This document shows positions 34,694-43,768 of a stretch of DNA of 64,000 bases, in pieces; the stretch's first letter is position 1; every line of letters starts with the position of its first letter. Position numbers and translations under genes: made by a program. Under the pieces are notes generated by a model. It was not told the DNA's origin and ran no database searches. It saw nothing but the letters and a program-made list of their open reading frames with translations. This DNA comes from an uncultured Eubacteriales bacterium (GTDB taxonomy: Bacteria > Bacillota > Clostridia > Lachnospirales > Lachnospiraceae), in contig UQNS01000002.1 of NCBI GenBank assembly GCA_900542465.1, forward strand, positions 186,001 to 250,000. The letters run 5' to 3'.

Positions 34694-36238
34694 TTATTTG
34701 GCATAATCAACAGCCCTAGATTCTCTGATAACACTTACTTTGATTTGTCCGGGATACTGCAGCTCATCTTCTATCTGCTTAGATATATCCTTAGCAAGAA
34801 GGACCATTTCGGAATCGCTGACAAGTTCAGGTATGACCATGATCCTAACCTCTCTTCCGGCCTGTATTGCAAAAGATTTTTCAACGCCTTTATGAGAATT
34901 TGAAATTTCCTCAAGACGTTTAAGACGATTTATATAAACCTCAAGATCTTCACGACGGGCACCCGGTCTTGCAGCAGATATCATATCGGCGCATTGGACA
35001 AGAACGGAAATAATATTATCGGGTTCGACATCTCCGTGATGAGATTCAACAGCGTTGATCACTACAGGATTCTCCTTATACTTGCGGCATATCTCAGAAC
35101 CGATCTGTACATGAGATCCTTCCATTTCAAAGTCTACTGCCTTACCTATATCATGCAGAAGGCCCGCTCTTTTAGCTAATTGCTGATCTTCACCGACCTC
35201 GGCTGCAAGCAGTCCCGAAAGAATGGCGACTTCGATGGAATGCTTTAATGCATTCTGGCCAAAACTGGAACGATAGTTCATTCGGCCCAGAAGCTTCACG
35301 ATCTCAGGATGAAGTCCATGCATACCCACATCCATGATAGTCGCTTCTCCGATAGACTTTATCTTTTCATCAAGTTCTTTTTTGGATTTCTCAACCATTT
35401 CCTCAATTCTTGCCGGATGGATCCTGCCATCCGCCATGAGTTTTTCCAAAGCAAGTTTTGCTATCTGGCGTCTGATAGGATTAAAGCAGGATAAAACAAC
35501 TGCTTCCGGAGTGTCATCCACAATAAGCTCAACACCTGTGATCGCTTCAAATGTGCGGATATTGCGTCCTTCCCGTCCGATGATCCTTCCCTTCATTTCG
35601 TCGCTTGGTAGCTCGACTGTAGATACCGTTGCTTCTGAAATGTGATCGACATCACATTTGGCAATGGCACTGACGATAATATCCCTGGCCTTTTTATCAG
35701 CTTCTTCTCTGGCTTCAGCTTCAACATTTTTTATGATCTTAGCAGATTCATCACGGATCTCTTCTTCTACTTTCTTAAGAAGATATTCCTTGGCCTGATC
35801 TGCGGTAAAACCGGCGATTCTTTCCAATTCGGCAGTCTGCTGAGTCTTGATCTTAGTGATATCAGATCTAAGCTCATCTACACTGGTCTCTTTTTCAGAA
35901 ATAAGCATCTCGCGTTTATCCAGCGTAGAGATCTTTCTGTCCAGAGATTCTTCCTTGGCAATAATTCGCTTTTCATATTGTTGAACTTCGTTTCTTTGCT
36001 CCTTAATTTCGCCTTCCAGCTGATTTTTCAATTGAAGAGTCTCTTCTTTAGCAGTGATTGCGGCTTCTTTTTTCAAGGATTCAGCCTCTTTTTCTGCTAT
36101 CTCAATAATCTCTTTTGCCTTGTCATTAGCATTTCCAATTTTGATATTATTATTTCTTTCAATTGATTTAGAAGTAATTAGCCAGGTTATAAGCGCGACA
36201 ACGGCACCAGTGATTATACTGGAGATAATAGTTATCAC
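34694..36238 (-). CDS. rny: Ribonuclease Y
   Basis: Membrane-bound endoribonuclease of 514 aa that starts mRNA decay. An N-terminal transmembrane helix (about 3-20) is followed by a long Glu/Lys coiled coil (about 35-195), a KH domain (MKGRIIGREGRNIRTFE) and an HD domain (HSIEVAILSG, LLHDIGKAVD). recX precedes it by 85 bases. Normal length and architecture. Confidence 0.97.
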   Translation of the reverse strand: MITIISSIITGAVVALITWLITSKSIERNNNIKIGNANDKAKEIIEIAEKEAESLKKEAAITAKEETLQLKNQLEGEIKEQRNEVQQYEKRIIAKEESLDRKISTLDKREMLISEKETSVDELRSDITKIKTQQTAELERIAGFTADQAKEYLLKKVEEEIRDESAKIIKNVEAEAREEADKKARDIIVSAIAKCDVDHISEATVSTVELPSDEMKGRIIGREGRNIRTFEAITGVELIVDDTPEAVVLSCFNPIRRQIAKLALEKLMADGRIHPARIEEMVEKSKKELDEKIKSIGEATIMDVGMHGLHPEIVKLLGRMNYRSSFGQNALKHSIEVAILSGLLAAEVGEDQQLAKRAGLLHDIGKAVDFEMEGSHVQIGSEICRKYKENPVVINAVESHHGDVEPDNIISVLVQCADMISAARPGARREDLEVYINRLKRLEEISNSHKGVEKSFAIQAGREVRIMVIPELVSDSEMVLLAKDISKQIEDELQYPGQIKVSVIRESRAVDYAK

Positions 36239-36323
36239 CTTAGCACCTCCTATTTAATTATTTAATTTTCATTGTGCAAACTATACATAAAAATACATCA
36301 AGTAAACGCTACTATATTACCAT

Positions 36324-36989
36324 TTACACCGAGTTTGTGTCAAAATACTCTGCGATAACTTCGTTGATCAACGCAAAAGAGAATCCCTTTCTTGCAAGGA
36401 ATGCCTTAGCTTTGTTTTTAAGCATGTACTCTTCCTTGTCAGATAGAGAAAAACCGTCATTCTGCATAAAGGCATTTTTAGGATATTTACTTTCCAGATG
36501 CTTTAAACATAGCTGCTTTTCCGGATCGGGAGCATATTCAAGAAAAGATTCGTAGGAAGAATCAATAGTATCCTTATCGATGCCTTTCAGGAGAAGACTA
36601 TGTTCTATGACAGTTCTGGATTTTGACATAGAGTGAAAAGCTATATACTCCTCCGCATAACGGGCGTCATTAACGAAACGATTACGGATCAGCTCATCCA
36701 TAACAGCTGAAATAACAGTTTCAGGATAATAGCCATCTTTTAATTTATCTTTTAACTCTTTGCTCGTGTATTCTTTTGACTTCAACAGCAAGAGGCATCG
36801 GTTCAATGCCCGCGGTATCAGTATATCCGTGACGATACCGGTAAAAGTCTCATCTGTTAAACGTTCATCAACTTTTAGCTTTAATTTATTTATCTCAGAG
36901 TCATAAAGAGAAAATGCAGGAAGGTCGTTAACATATATAATTGACTTCTTTGTTCTTCCTGGTTTTATATCTGTTATATAATCTTCCAT
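36324..36989 (-). CDS. recX: RecA regulator RecX
   Basis: A 221-aa three-helix-bundle repeat protein that limits RecA filament growth. The first repeat shows LLKSKEYTSKELKDKL, the second has NRFVNDARYAEEYI and SRTVIEHSLLLKGID, and the C-terminal repeat has KNKAKAFLARKGFSF. recA itself is 2 kb away at 38934 on the same strand. No LexA box was found upstream of this gene, and its RBS is weak. Confidence 0.9.
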   Translation of the reverse strand: MEDYITDIKPGRTKKSIIYVNDLPAFSLYDSEINKLKLKVDERLTDETFTGIVTDILIPRALNRCLLLLKSKEYTSKELKDKLKDGYYPETVISAVMDELIRNRFVNDARYAEEYIAFHSMSKSRTVIEHSLLLKGIDKDTIDSSYESFLEYAPDPEKQLCLKHLESKYPKNAFMQNDGFSLSDKEEYMLKNKAKAFLARKGFSFALINEVIAEYFDTNSV

Positions 36990-37005
36990 TTTTTTCTTCT
37001 TTTTA

Positions 37006-37239
37006 TCATCCTTTAAGATCTTTCAAGATCTCCAGTGTTTTCACGTCTTCAGCAGTAATCTCAAATTCCGTTCCAAGAGTTTTTCCATCAGGACCGGTAA
37101 CAGCAATTTTTACTGTAGAGCCTTTTTTCACAACACTTTTGCCTGCAGCAGATGCAAATGCAAGAAGTTTAGGATGCTCTGACTTAAAAACTTTATAGCG
37201 ATCTTTTAATTTTAATAACTTAAGTGGATTAAGTGCCAT
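37006..37239 (-). CDS. Small conserved-looking protein of unknown function
   Basis: A basic 77-aa protein, no transmembrane segment. It has an N-terminal Lys-rich part (PLKLLKLKDRYKVFKSEHPK), a Ala/Gly stretch (ASAAGKSVVKKGS) and a small beta-strand-like part VKIAVTGPDGKTLGTEFEIT ending in a short helix. AGGAG precedes the ATG. It lies 16 bases upstream of recX in the same direction, probably in one transcript with it. The name and function are not recognised. Confidence 0.7.
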   Translation of the reverse strand: MALNPLKLLKLKDRYKVFKSEHPKLLAFASAAGKSVVKKGSTVKIAVTGPDGKTLGTEFEITAEDVKTLEILKDLKG

Positions 37240-37353
37240 AATATTCTCCTTTTTGATTATATTTATAAGTTTTATAACTAAAGCCGTAAATGAAGATTTA
37301 CAGCTTTATTATATCATGAATGCAGGTGAACAAAGCTGTTTTATGGCATAAAA

Positions 37354-37395
37354 AAACAAGTTCAGGATCAGCATATACCTGCTCTGAACTTGTTT
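37354..37395 (-). terminator. Terminator of the PcsB-like gene
   Basis: AAACAAGTTCAG and CTGAACTTGTTT form a perfect 12-bp stem, followed on the minus strand by a T tract. Confidence 0.88.
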
Positions 37396-37405
37396 CAGAT
37401 CTTAT

Positions 37406-38719
37406 TTAATTAAGGGCGATCCCATTAGGCCATACCCAACCGATATAACCTCTGTGTCCCTGGCATGTTGCTGTTGCACTGGCATCAAATGACTGAATAG
37501 ATTCTATCTTGCAGTAACCGACATTACTTGCAACCATTCCGCCGCCAAGGTAGATGCCTATATGCCCATAGATGGAGCCGTCATAACCGGCACCGGATGA
37601 GATCACGGCAGCTCCTACAGGAATATTATCCATTGAGGTTGAACCTGAATATGACCACTTATTCCAGTAATCAATAGCGTTGCCATAAGGAGTTGAGGCA
37701 CCGGACCTGCTATATACACCTGATACCCATGCTGCACACCATCCGGCAGTACAAGGGAAATTACTTATGTTATTTCCTGCATTATATGCGATCAATGAAG
37801 CAAGTCCTTCAGTCGCATTATGTCCGCTTGGTGAATTATAGGTACCAGAAGTATAGCTTACGCTGCCGCCGGAAGAATTGCTGTTATAAGATTCGGCTGC
37901 ACGTCTTGCCGCAGCGGCTCTTTCAGCCTCCTGGCGCGCAGCTTCTGCTCTAGCAGCTTCTTCCGCTGCTATACGATTCTGTTCATCAGTGATAGACTGT
38001 TCTGCAGCAACTCTCTGGCTGGCTGTATCAGCAATGGATTTAGCTGTAACCGCGATATCATTGTTGAGAGAAGCGATGACAGCCTGCTTGCTGTTGACTA
38101 ATTCTGACACTTCACTACGCTTGGCAGACATTTGCTCTTCTGCGACCTTAACCTCATCCAGCTCCTTATTGAGATTATCAGATAGTTTCTGGATCCTGTC
38201 ACGGGTGGACTTGATCTCGTTTAACTGGTTACGGTCGTAATCATAGATTTTCTGATAATATTCCATTGAGTTGAGCAGCTGGGACATGTCACCAGAGCCC
38301 ATTACAGATTCAGTAATGGAACGGTCGCGATTTTCATACATGTACTGAATACGTAATTTCATCTCATCGTACTGCTGCTGCTGTTTTTTATTCTGTTCAG
38401 CAAGCTGGGTATTAGTTTCTGAAATACGGACTGAAAGTTCAGATGCTTTAGCATCCAGTGTATGCATCTCATCGATAAGATTTTTTAACTGATTCTCCAG
38501 GTAGTTAACTTCGTTTTGAGTATTGGCTTTATTATTTTCTAATTGTCTCTGCTGTTCTTCCTGCTGTCTCTGCTGATTTTCTAATTGCTGCTTCTGATTA
38601 TTCAGATCATCAATAGTATCAGCATAGATGTTTGGAATATGGGGAATGAAGGCTGCAACAGATGCCGCAGTGATCGCCCCACAGATAACTTTTGTCATAA
38701 ATGACTTGTTTTTTTTCAT
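37406..38719 (-). CDS. Secreted PcsB/CwlO-like peptidoglycan hydrolase with CHAP-type domain
   Basis: A 437-aa exported protein. Residues 1-33 form a signal peptide. About 35-275 is a Gln/Glu-rich coiled coil like that of PcsB/CwlO, usually activated by FtsEX. An Ala/Arg-rich hinge (about 250-275) and a Ser/Gly/Tyr linker precede the C-terminal cysteine peptidase domain with nucleophile Cys328 (GWCAAWV) and His386 (GHIGIYLGGG). Such enzymes cut cross-links or stem peptides during growth and division. Stand-alone gene with a promoter at about 38813 and 11-bp direct repeats in the leader. Confidence 0.9.
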   Translation of the reverse strand: MKKNKSFMTKVICGAITAASVAAFIPHIPNIYADTIDDLNNQKQQLENQQRQQEEQQRQLENNKANTQNEVNYLENQLKNLIDEMHTLDAKASELSVRISETNTQLAEQNKKQQQQYDEMKLRIQYMYENRDRSITESVMGSGDMSQLLNSMEYYQKIYDYDRNQLNEIKSTRDRIQKLSDNLNKELDEVKVAEEQMSAKRSEVSELVNSKQAVIASLNNDIAVTAKSIADTASQRVAAEQSITDEQNRIAAEEAARAEAARQEAERAAAARRAAESYNSNSSGGSVSYTSGTYNSPSGHNATEGLASLIAYNAGNNISNFPCTAGWCAAWVSGVYSRSGASTPYGNAIDYWNKWSYSGSTSMDNIPVGAAVISSGAGYDGSIYGHIGIYLGGGMVASNVGYCKIESIQSFDASATATCQGHRGYIGWVWPNGIALN

Positions 38720-38778
38720 AAAAACCCCTCTTTAATATTCAAAAGCAAAAATTCATTCAGTAAAAAATCATTGCTAAA

Positions 38779-38800
38779 ATTGTTTCATAATTGTTTCATA
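38779..38800. repeat. Two tandem 11-bp repeats upstream of the PcsB-like gene
   Basis: ATTGTTTCATA is repeated back to back at 38779-38789 and 38790-38800, giving TGTTTC-N5-TGTTTC. This is the spacing of PhoB/WalR-type response regulator half-sites (WalR: TGTWAH-N5-TGTWAH). The hexamer differs from the WalR consensus, so the assignment is tentative. Confidence 0.5.
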
Positions 38801-38812
38801 ATTATTACAGCT

Positions 38813-38841
38813 ATACTAACATACATATTATGCCTGTGCAA
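38813..38841 (-). promoter_or_regulatory. Candidate promoter of the PcsB-like gene
   Basis: On the minus strand TTGCAC (38841-38836), 17 bases, TAGTAT (38818-38813). The direct repeats at 38779-38800 lie just after the predicted start of transcription. Confidence 0.6.
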
Positions 38842-38865
38842 CTTTATTAAAATTAAAAAACAATA

Positions 38866-38912
38866 AAAAACCACAGTACTCCTACATTATAGCAGAAGAT
38901 ACTGTGATTTTT
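38866..38912 (-). terminator. Terminator of recA
   Basis: AAAAACCACAGTA and TACTGTGATTTTT pair with one mismatch, 20 bases after the recA stop on the minus strand, with a T tract. Confidence 0.8.
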
Positions 38913-38933
38913 AAGAAATAAAAGATGAATATT

Positions 38934-39983
38934 TTATTCGTCAATATCGTCAGAAACTATATCAGTTTTAGATTCGTCACCTATATTGTATGCCTTTCTC
39001 ACGAGTTCCCATATCTCTTCTTTAAATTCAGGATTATCGATAAGGAACTGTTTTGCGTTTTCACGACCCTGGCCGATCTTTTCATTGTTATATGCGAACC
39101 ATGCACCGCTCTTTTTGATAATGTCTTTTTTGACAGCTAGATCGAGCAGATCGCCTTCGCTTGAAATGCCGGTTCCAAACATAATATCAAATTCAGCTTC
39201 TTTAAATGGAGGAGCCACCTTATTTTTTACGATCTTTACGCACACATGGTTGCCCACGACCTCTCCATTTTGTTTAAGGGCCTCCTTCCTTCTGACATCA
39301 AGTCTTACTGATGAATAGAATTTAAGAGCACGTCCGCCTGAAGTGGTCTCAGGATTACCAAACATTACGCCTACTTTTTCACGGAGCTGATTGATAAAGA
39401 TCACTGCGCAGTTGCTTTTGCTTGTGATGGGAGTGAGTTTTCTGAGCGCCTGTGACATAAGCCGCGCCTGGAGAGCAACATGAGTTTCGCCCATCACTCC
39501 GTCTATCTCCTGCTTAGGAACGAGTGCGGCTACGGAATCGATTACAATGATGTCGATAGCGCCGGATCTGACCATAGTCTCAGCGATCTCAAGAGCCTGT
39601 TCACCCGAATCGGGCTGAGAAATATAGAGATTATCGATATCTACACCTATATTTTTAGCATATACAGGATCAAGAGCATGCTCGGCATCTATAAAACCGG
39701 CTATACCGCCAAGCTTCTGAGCTTCAGCTACCATGTGAAGTGCAACGGTCGTCTTACCACTGGATTCCGGACCATATATCTCTATAACGCGGCCTCTTGG
39801 AATGCCGCCAACGCCGAGAGCTATATCCAGGCTCATGCATCCTGTCGGGATCACGCTGATGTCCATGTTTTCTTCTGAATCGCCGAGACGCATGACTGAG
39901 CCCTTGCCGAATTCTTTTTCAATGTTGGCGATTGCCGCATCAAGAGCCTTTAATTTATCATCCTTGCTAACGTTGTTGCCCAT
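38934..39983 (-). CDS. recA: Recombinase RecA
   Basis: RecA (349 aa) forms the ATP-dependent strand-exchange filament and triggers LexA self-cleavage. Walker A is GPESSGKTT, Walker B IIVIDSVAAL, and loop 2 follows NQLREKVGVMFG. The acidic C-terminus is DIVSDDIDE. GGGAG at 39990-39994 on the minus strand decides for ATG 39983; an in-frame start at 40022 has no RBS. The promoter has a LexA-box-like site in its spacer. Confidence 0.98.
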   Translation of the reverse strand: MGNNVSKDDKLKALDAAIANIEKEFGKGSVMRLGDSEENMDISVIPTGCMSLDIALGVGGIPRGRVIEIYGPESSGKTTVALHMVAEAQKLGGIAGFIDAEHALDPVYAKNIGVDIDNLYISQPDSGEQALEIAETMVRSGAIDIIVIDSVAALVPKQEIDGVMGETHVALQARLMSQALRKLTPITSKSNCAVIFINQLREKVGVMFGNPETTSGGRALKFYSSVRLDVRRKEALKQNGEVVGNHVCVKIVKNKVAPPFKEAEFDIMFGTGISSEGDLLDLAVKKDIIKKSGAWFAYNNEKIGQGRENAKQFLIDNPEFKEEIWELVRKAYNIGDESKTDIVSDDIDE

Positions 39984-40023
39984 ACGAGTCTCCCTTATTA
40001 TTCTAAAATACTGATTTTTCAAA

Positions 40024-40052
40024 ATTATAGCATAAGAACATTTGTTTGTAAA
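40024..40052 (-). promoter_or_regulatory. Promoter of recA with LexA-box-like site in the spacer
   Basis: On the minus strand TTTACA (40052-40047), 17 bases, TATAAT (40029-40024). AGAACATTTGTTTG at 40035-40048 covers the spacer, the same layout as at the yneA-like gene (26204-26232). Confidence 0.8.
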
Positions 40053-40064
40053 TTGTAAATATAA

Positions 40065-40607
40065 TTATTTTATATCTGACAGAACTCCTTTATTTTTCAG
40101 CATGTAATCTGCAAGAGAAACTACGGTAAGGATAAGTGCTGCATATACGAATATCGCAGTAATAACATGCATAGTTGTGTTTTTGAAGTTTATTATAAGC
40201 AGGATGGTTGCTATCATCTGACATATCGTTTTTGCCTTTCCCAACCAGCTTGCGGCTATCACATTGCCCTTATCAGAAGCTACGAGTCTGAAACCGGAAA
40301 TAATAAACTCTCTTCCGATTATAATAATAACGATCCATCCGGGTATGCGTCCAAGCTCACAAAGAGCTATAAGAGCCGAATCGACTAGAAGTTTATCCGC
40401 CAGCGGATCCATAAATTTTCCGAAATTTGTGATCAGGCCGTATTTTCTTGCAATATGGCCATCCAGCATATCCGTAAGGCTGGCAAGTATAAAGATAGCT
40501 GTTGCTACCCAGTTGTTTGCCCCATGACCGAAGGACCAGTAAAGGAATACGAGAAATGGGGGGATCAGGCATATTCTGAAAATAGTTAGTTTATTAGGTA
40601 AGTTCAT
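40065..40607 (-). CDS. pgsA: CDP-diacylglycerol-glycerol-3-phosphate 3-phosphatidyltransferase
   Basis: Integral membrane enzyme of 180 aa that makes phosphatidylglycerol phosphate from CDP-diacylglycerol and glycerol 3-phosphate. The CDP-alcohol transferase motif D-G-x2-A-R-x8-G-x3-D-x3-D is present (LDGHIARKYGLITNFGKFMD). It follows rimO by 15 bases; the pgsA-recA order is common in Firmicutes. Confidence 0.96.
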   Translation of the reverse strand: MNLPNKLTIFRICLIPPFLVFLYWSFGHGANNWVATAIFILASLTDMLDGHIARKYGLITNFGKFMDPLADKLLVDSALIALCELGRIPGWIVIIIIGREFIISGFRLVASDKGNVIAASWLGKAKTICQMIATILLIINFKNTTMHVITAIFVYAALILTVVSLADYMLKNKGVLSDIK

Positions 40608-40622
40608 ATCGTAATCCTCCGT

Positions 40623-41978
40623 TTATTCTTCAATGAGCCTGCCGATAAGATCATATTCGGTCGAACCTGTGATCTCGACATCAACAAATGTACCTGACAT
40701 TATATCACGTGAAGAATACGGACCGAGTGTGATAAATACGGAACCATCTACATTGGGAGCATCTCTGTAGGAACGTCCTACATAAACGTCATCTTCAGGT
40801 AAATATCCGTCAATTATTACTTCAAGCTTTTTTCCTGTAAATTCAGCAGATTTCCTTGCTGATATCTCCTGCTGGATCAACATAATCTCTTCTTTTCTGG
40901 CCTCTTTTAAGTCTTCATCGATCTGCTTGGTAAGCCGCGCTGCCGGAGTATTTTCTTCCATGGAATATGTAAACACTCCAAGCCTGTCAAATTCACTCTC
41001 TTCTATAAACTCAGTAACGAGCTTCTGATCATAATCGGTTTCTCCTGGAAAACCCGTTATAAAGGTTGTTCTTATACAGATATCAGGAATTTCTCTTTTT
41101 AATTTTGATACCATTTTTCTCAGATCATCTCTGCTTGTCCGCCTGCCCATGAGTTTCAGGATGCCATCTGATGCTGACTGACACGGCATATCTATATAAT
41201 GACAGACCTTTGGTTCATTTTTTATTACATCTATAAGTTCGTCTGTAATATCTTCCGGATAGCAATACAGAAGACGGATCCATTTAAGTTCAGGAATAGC
41301 GGCAAGTGATTTGATCAGGGAAGGAAGAAGCTTTTTTTTAGCTCCGGTATCCTTGCCGTAAAGGGTCACATCCTGAGCGACAAGGATAAGTTCTCTTGTT
41401 CCGGCAGCAACAAGTTCTTTAGCCCTTTCCAGAATAAAATCGAAAGGCATGCTCCTGTATCGGCCTCTTACTTTAGGGATGATACAGTATGTACAATGCT
41501 TGTCACATCCCTCTGCAATTTTTAAATAAGAATACCAGCCGCCTGTTGTAGAAATGCGTTCATTTGGTATAAGGGGAAGTCGGTTTATGTCATTCATTAT
41601 ACTGAGAGGAATATTTTCTCTGTGCTCTTTAGTTGTTTCTCTCACTGCTTCTGCGATCCTATCGATAGAGGATGTGCCGACAATAGCATCGATCTCAGGA
41701 ATTTCCTTTAATATCTCATCCTTGTATCTCTGGGAAAGACATCCGGTAACGATAAGAGATCGACAGACACCGGTTTTTTTAAGTTGCGCCATCTCAAGGA
41801 TCGTCTCAATACTTTCGGTCTTGGCATCGTGGATAAAACAGCAGGAATTGATTATCACAACTTCAGCTTCATAGTCGTTGTCAGTAAAACTAAAGCCTTC
41901 ATCACCGAGAAGACCGAGCATTTCTTCAGTATCAACAAGGTTTTTATCACAACCAAGTGAAATAAACAAAATCTTCAT
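40623..41978 (-). CDS. rimO: Ribosomal protein uS12 methylthiotransferase RimO
   Basis: Radical SAM enzyme (451 aa) that methylthiolates Asp of ribosomal protein S12. An N-terminal UPF0004 domain with three Cys (SLGCDKN, NSCCF, TGCLSQR) is followed by radical SAM CxxxCxxC (CDKHCTYC) and a C-terminal TRAM domain. AGGAGA at 41985-41990 on the minus strand selects ATG 41978, whose A is shared with the TAA of nadE (TAATG), so translation is coupled. Confidence 0.95.
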   Translation of the reverse strand: MKILFISLGCDKNLVDTEEMLGLLGDEGFSFTDNDYEAEVVIINSCCFIHDAKTESIETILEMAQLKKTGVCRSLIVTGCLSQRYKDEILKEIPEIDAIVGTSSIDRIAEAVRETTKEHRENIPLSIMNDINRLPLIPNERISTTGGWYSYLKIAEGCDKHCTYCIIPKVRGRYRSMPFDFILERAKELVAAGTRELILVAQDVTLYGKDTGAKKKLLPSLIKSLAAIPELKWIRLLYCYPEDITDELIDVIKNEPKVCHYIDMPCQSASDGILKLMGRRTSRDDLRKMVSKLKREIPDICIRTTFITGFPGETDYDQKLVTEFIEESEFDRLGVFTYSMEENTPAARLTKQIDEDLKEARKEEIMLIQQEISARKSAEFTGKKLEVIIDGYLPEDDVYVGRSYRDAPNVDGSVFITLGPYSSRDIMSGTFVDVEITGSTEYDLIGRLIEE

Positions 41979-43753
41979 TAAAAATCTCCTGAATCTAGGT
42001 TTTTTAGCCAAATTTCACAGGATGCGTCACTTGGCATGTTAAATCCGGCTCTTGGAGATAAGGAAAAATCAAGGACCTTAGGACCAAGAGGCAGACATGA
42101 ACGTTTGAACTGCTGGCTGAAGAATCTTCTTATAAAGATCTCGAGCCATTTTTTTATAGTCTTATCAGTAAAATCATTTTCAAAAATTACATTTGCATTT
42201 TTGTACGTTTCAAGAGGACTAAGTCCTTTCTTTACAATTGAGTGAAGGAAGAAGTCATGTAAAACATATGGGCCTATTTTATCTTCTGTAAGCTGAACTA
42301 TATTGCCGTCCTTGTCAGCAGGAAGAAGTTCAGGACTTACAGGCGTATCTATTATGGATCTTATAGCCTCAGATAAAGCAAGGACATTACTGTTATCTGC
42401 TGCTTTTTCCAGGTATGTCTCCAGAATAGGACTTATAAGTGTTTTAGGAAGGCCTGTATTTATTGAATACATAGACATATGATCACCGTTATAGGTGCAC
42501 CAGCCAAGGGCCAGTTCAGACATGTCTCCGGTCCCGAGAACTATTCCGCCAAGCTTATTGGCATAGTCCATCAGGATCATAGTTCTCATACGTGCCTGAG
42601 CATTCTCATACGTTACGTTTCTGATAAAATTGCCATCCGTATCCTCAGGCTGGTCGATACTTTTCAGGTGGTCTGCAACGATACCATCTATAGGGATCTC
42701 TTTTAGCTCCAGATCCAGTGCGGAAGCCAATTTATATGCATTTGTTTTTGTGAGCTTGCCCGTGCCAAAACCCGGCATCGTTATGCAATGTATCCCTTTT
42801 TTATCCCAGCCTTTACGTTCAAATGCGCATACGGCAGCTATCAAAGCTAAAGTAGAATCAAGTCCTCCGGAAAGACCAAGAACAAGATTTTTGGAATTTA
42901 ATGTTTCCAGTCTCTTGCATATAGAAATAGCCTGTATTTTTAAAATATCCAGACAATAATCAGAAAGATCCTTGGAATTATGAGGTTGAAATGGATGTTT
43001 TCTGTCGAAAAAGGATTCCTCATCTATTCCGGCATCAGCGTAAGTATCCTTATAAAGATCACAGCTCTCATCGTAATCTTCTCCAAGTTCAAAAATACTC
43101 AGCTCATTATTAAAATTGATTATGCTGTCTATAAGGCAGCCATTTACAGCAAAGCTCCTGTTTCCTGAATAAAGATGATCATCGCCTGATTCACCATAAC
43201 CGGCGGACGATGTTATATAGATATTATTGATATAGATATCTTTTGCCCGGATAGATTCGATCCTGCGCATACCCGCCGTATAGGCTCTGGCAGTTGGCAG
43301 AAGAATGATCTTCCTGCTGTATATAACGCCAAGCTCATCAAGACGTTCATCGTCACTTACAACATACTCTTTTCCGTTCAGTATGAATTCCAGATCCTGA
43401 TCTGCTGAAGAGGCAATAACATCTCCATTTAGGATAACCTGATTACATACTGAAAGCCTGCCGTTTACTTCTGCAGGCAGGCTTAAGACAAGCGCCATAT
43501 CATTTATGTTACATGACGCTTCAAGTATCTTGTTAAAAGCTTTTTCAGACTCAGTTCTTAAAAGGGCTGAGTTAAATAAAGAATCCTCAGCTGTGCATTT
43601 AATACATGAATATCCGGTAACAGGAAATTTTGGAAAAAGAGCTATGCTGCATCCGGCAGCCCCGGCTTTTTTTGCTGAAGAAATAATTTTATCAGCATTG
43701 AGCGCCGGATCTGCAAGTTTGATATTTGGTGAAACAGCTCCTATTTTTAACAT
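41978..43753 (-). CDS. nadE: NAD synthetase with a decayed N-terminal glutaminase domain
   Basis: A 591-aa NadE. The C-terminal synthetase (about 265-591) has the PPi loop LSGGLDST (294-301) and makes NAD from deamido-NAD. The N-terminal nitrilase-like domain is abnormal. The catalytic Glu of the usual FPELxLTGY is Lys42 (FPKFPVTGY), the catalytic Lys segment of LPxYxxF-type is not seen, and the CEDLW-type Cys motif is absent; the protein is shorter than the usual 640-680 aa. Ammonia, not glutamine, is therefore the probable nitrogen source. It lies between valS and rimO. Confidence 0.88.
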   Translation of the reverse strand: MLKIGAVSPNIKLADPALNADKIISSAKKAGAAGCSIALFPKFPVTGYSCIKCTAEDSLFNSALLRTESEKAFNKILEASCNINDMALVLSLPAEVNGRLSVCNQVILNGDVIASSADQDLEFILNGKEYVVSDDERLDELGVIYSRKIILLPTARAYTAGMRRIESIRAKDIYINNIYITSSAGYGESGDDHLYSGNRSFAVNGCLIDSIINFNNELSIFELGEDYDESCDLYKDTYADAGIDEESFFDRKHPFQPHNSKDLSDYCLDILKIQAISICKRLETLNSKNLVLGLSGGLDSTLALIAAVCAFERKGWDKKGIHCITMPGFGTGKLTKTNAYKLASALDLELKEIPIDGIVADHLKSIDQPEDTDGNFIRNVTYENAQARMRTMILMDYANKLGGIVLGTGDMSELALGWCTYNGDHMSMYSINTGLPKTLISPILETYLEKAADNSNVLALSEAIRSIIDTPVSPELLPADKDGNIVQLTEDKIGPYVLHDFFLHSIVKKGLSPLETYKNANVIFENDFTDKTIKKWLEIFIRRFFSQQFKRSCLPLGPKVLDFSLSPRAGFNMPSDASCEIWLKNLDSGDF

Positions 43754-43768
43754 AAAATTCTCCCGGAA

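Noticed and set aside
35642..36166. A 174-codon plus-strand frame antisense to rny
   Set aside because: It is Phe/Leu-rich, without RBS, and mirrors the Glu/Lys coiled coil of rny; the minus-strand gene is clearly real.
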